Assembly (NCBI GenBank): GCA_002344065.1
Contig: DDTK01000015.1
Span: forward strand, 62,001-126,000
Direction of reading: 5' to 3'
Origin: Flammeovirgaceae bacterium UBA2366
GTDB lineage: Bacteria; Bacteroidota; Bacteroidia; Cytophagales; Cyclobacteriaceae
DNA: 64,000 nt
The position numbers were made by a program, and so were the translations under genes. Positions 62,539 to 64,000 of the stretch are shown here, piece after piece (the first letter of the stretch is position 1; the number at the start of each line of letters is the position of its first letter). The notes under the pieces are model-generated. The model was not told where the DNA came from. It searched no databases and was given only the letters and a program-made list of their open reading frames with translations.

Positions 62539-62807
62539 TTCAGAAAGTACAGCACAAAAACAGTTACCGAAAGCAATTGAAATAGCTTCTGCACACGCCT
62601 GTCGGCTTTGTAAGCTGACCACCCGGTGGCCAATCCGAGTGTTAAGAAAAAGGCAAAATCCATAAAGAACCGTAAGGGTGTTTGATCATGCCAGGAGCCA
62701 AATGGAAGTTGGAAGTTTAATTCCAGTGATGCGAATTGAGTAAGAGAAAACAGGGCAATCAGAAAGTGAAGAACCGCACAGCCAATACCGATGTGTTTTG
62801 CTTGCAT
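62535..62807 (-). CDS. Unknown small membrane protein
   Basis: This 90-residue protein has about three membrane helices: residues 5-25, a middle one around FFMDFAFFLTLGLATGWSAY, and a C-terminal one ending SVTVFVLYFLN. I do not recognise a family. It overlaps murA by one base at its start and xth by four at its end, so it is probably co-transcribed with murA. Confidence 0.6.
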   Translation of the reverse strand: MQAKHIGIGCAVLHFLIALFSLTQFASLELNFQLPFGSWHDQTPLRFFMDFAFFLTLGLATGWSAYKADRRVQKLFQLLSVTVFVLYFLN

Positions 62808-64000
62808 CAGTTTATTCGTTCAATGTCAGCGCCTAAGGATTTCAACCGTCCGTCAATATTTTGATAACCCCGGTCAATCTGGTCGATACTGGAAATTTCA
62901 CTAACGCCATTTGCCGATAAGGCAGCAATCAGCAATGCTACCCCTGCGCGAATATCAGGTGAAGCCATTTTTATTCCGCGCAAAGAATGTTTTCGGTCCA
63001 ATCCAATAACTGTGGCGCGGTGCGGATCATTCAAAATAATCTGTGCGCCCATGTCGATCAGTTTATCTACAAAGAAGAGCCTGCTTTCAAACATCTTTTG
63101 GTGAATGAGCACTGTTCCCTTGGCTTGAGTAGCCACTACCAAAACTATACTGATCAAATCCGGAGTAAAGCCTGGCCAGGGAGCATCGGCCACTGTGAGT
63201 ATTGACCCGTCAATAAAGGTTTCAATTTCATAATGCGTTTGTGCCGGGATGTGGATGTCATCGCCCCTGAACTCCATTTTTATACCCAGCTTTTTAAAAA
63301 CATCGGGTATCATGCCCAGCATATCAATACGGCAATTCTTAATGGTGATTTCCGATTGCGTCATGGCCGCCAACCCAATGAAGCTACCAATCTCAATCAT
63401 GTCGGGCAGCAGGGTATGTTCGGTGCCATTTAACTTTTCCACTCCTTCAATGGTAATGAGGTTGGAGCCAATGCCACTGATTTTAGCGCCCATGCGGTTA
63501 AGCATCAGGCAAAGTTGTTGAAGGTAGGGCTCGCACGCTGCATTATAAATCGTTGTTGTGCCTTTTGCCAACACAGCTGCCATAATAATGTTGGCTGTTC
63601 CGGTAACAGAAGCCTCATCCAACAGCATGTACGTGCCCTTGAGGTGACTGGCATCAATGTGAAATAGCTGATCGTTCGATTCGAAATTGAATTCGGCTCC
63701 CAGTTTTTGAAATCCAATAAAGTGAGTATCCAATCTTCTTCTCCCGATTTTATCGCCACCCGGTTTAGGAATATTAGCCTTTCCGTAGCGGGCTAATACA
63801 GGACCAAGTAACATAACCGAGCCGCGAAGGGCTGCTGCTTTGGTACGGTAGGCATCGGTTTCTAAAAATTCTGTATGGATTTTTTTTGCCGTAAAACAAT
63901 AAGACCCAGTGTTAAGTTTTTCAACCTGGCAACCCAAATCGCCTACTAACTCAATCAGTTTGTTGACATCACGAATGTCAGGAATATTGTGTATGGTTAC
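62807..64000 (-). CDS. murA: UDP-N-acetylglucosamine 1-carboxyvinyltransferase MurA (5' end outside window)
   Basis: The open frame runs past base 64000 with VTIHNIPDIRDVNKLIELVG upstream of the first possible internal start, so the N terminus is beyond the window. It has PKPGGDKIGRRRLDTH, the active-site loop, and later GTTTIYNAACEPYLQQLC, DMIEIGSFIGLAAM and ISSIDQIDRGYQNI. The enzyme starts peptidoglycan precursor synthesis. The usual loop is PGGCxIG; the Cys is replaced by Asp (bases 63752-63754). Cys to Asp at this site is the known change giving fosfomycin insensitivity in some bacteria. Confidence 0.92.
   Translation of the reverse strand, partial: VTIHNIPDIRDVNKLIELVGDLGCQVEKLNTGSYCFTAKKIHTEFLETDAYRTKAAALRGSVMLLGPVLARYGKANIPKPGGDKIGRRRLDTHFIGFQKLGAEFNFESNDQLFHIDASHLKGTYMLLDEASVTGTANIIMAAVLAKGTTTIYNAACEPYLQQLCLMLNRMGAKISGIGSNLITIEGVEKLNGTEHTLLPDMIEIGSFIGLAAMTQSEITIKNCRIDMLGMIPDVFKKLGIKMEFRGDDIHIPAQTHYEIETFIDGSILTVADAPWPGFTPDLISIVLVVATQAKGTVLIHQKMFESRLFFVDKLIDMGAQIILNDPHRATVIGLDRKHSLRGIKMASPDIRAGVALLIAALSANGVSEISSIDQIDRGYQNIDGRLKSLGADIERIN

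Noticed and set aside
1..64000. CRISPR arrays, tRNA or rRNA genes, insertion sequences, phage genes
   Set aside because: I looked for regular repeat-spacer patterns, cloverleaf-like sequences and transposase or integrase motifs and found none.

Overview
The window reads as chromosomal DNA of a Bacteroidota bacterium, most probably of the order Cytophagales. I base this on a fused LpxC/FabZ, a PorX-type PglZ response regulator, type IX secretion C-terminal domains (a sorting domain on an M64 peptidase and a CHU_C-like domain on a PKD protein), DUF4296, DUF3822 and MutS2 genes, a BatA/DUF58 cluster, and several promoters of the Bacteroidota TTG-N19/20-TAnnTTTG form. Genus cannot be decided from the sequence. 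I see no rRNA, tRNA, CRISPR array, insertion sequence or prophage; apart from one AT-rich block inside hisS the window looks like stable core chromosome.

Region 1 (1-9.7 kb) is a respiration and copper block. The tail of a CcoI-type copper P-type ATPase and ccoS (cbb3 oxidase assembly) are followed by a 321-base control region with FNR/DNR-like palindromes. Then comes a long co-directional nitrous oxide reductase (nos) cluster: lipoprotein cytochrome c, fasciclin lipoprotein, nosZ (clade II, Sec-exported), a NosB-like membrane protein, nosL, nosD, nosF, nosY. It runs without a break into a CopD-like membrane protein, a Cys/His-rich Asp-box lipoprotein and a group 3 truncated globin. The cluster should reduce N2O to N2 in the periplasm; the added genes look like copper-handling and NO-related partners.

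Region 2 (9.7-21.9 kb) is mixed housekeeping: a small MscS-like protein, an NTF2-like lipoprotein, a START protein, a PlsC acyltransferase, an ATP-grasp enzyme, TerB-like and YtxH proteins, a SolA-like flavoenzyme, pyrE, two Nudix proteins, coaD, DUF3822, an unknown membrane-anchored protein, DUF1573, DUF423 and a YggS-type PLP protein.

Region 3 (21.9-39 kb) holds a GH3-family acyl-amino acid synthetase overlapping a LysE-type exporter, a BatA/BatD-like/DUF58 set, DUF4296-mutS2, the lipid A block lpxD-lpxC/fabZ-lpxA-ABC ATPase, an HD phosphohydrolase, and porX-tsaE-ald.

Region 4 (39-64 kb) holds valS, an NSUN/RsmF-type rRNA methyltransferase, fumarylacetoacetase and a flavin reductase, a lipoprotein plus secreted M64 peptidase, a TPR protein, pdhB, an OmpA/TPR lipoprotein, PspC, a GT2 glycosyltransferase, YbaB, a T9SS-type PKD protein, hutH, hisS with an unusual internal insertion, a small basic protein, an NfeD-like protein with flotillin, xth, and a murA (5' end outside the window) whose active-site Cys is replaced by Asp.

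The candidates most worth following are the extended nos cluster with its Cys/His-rich lipoprotein, the GH3-LysE synthesis/export pair, and the low-GC in-frame insertion in HisRS.
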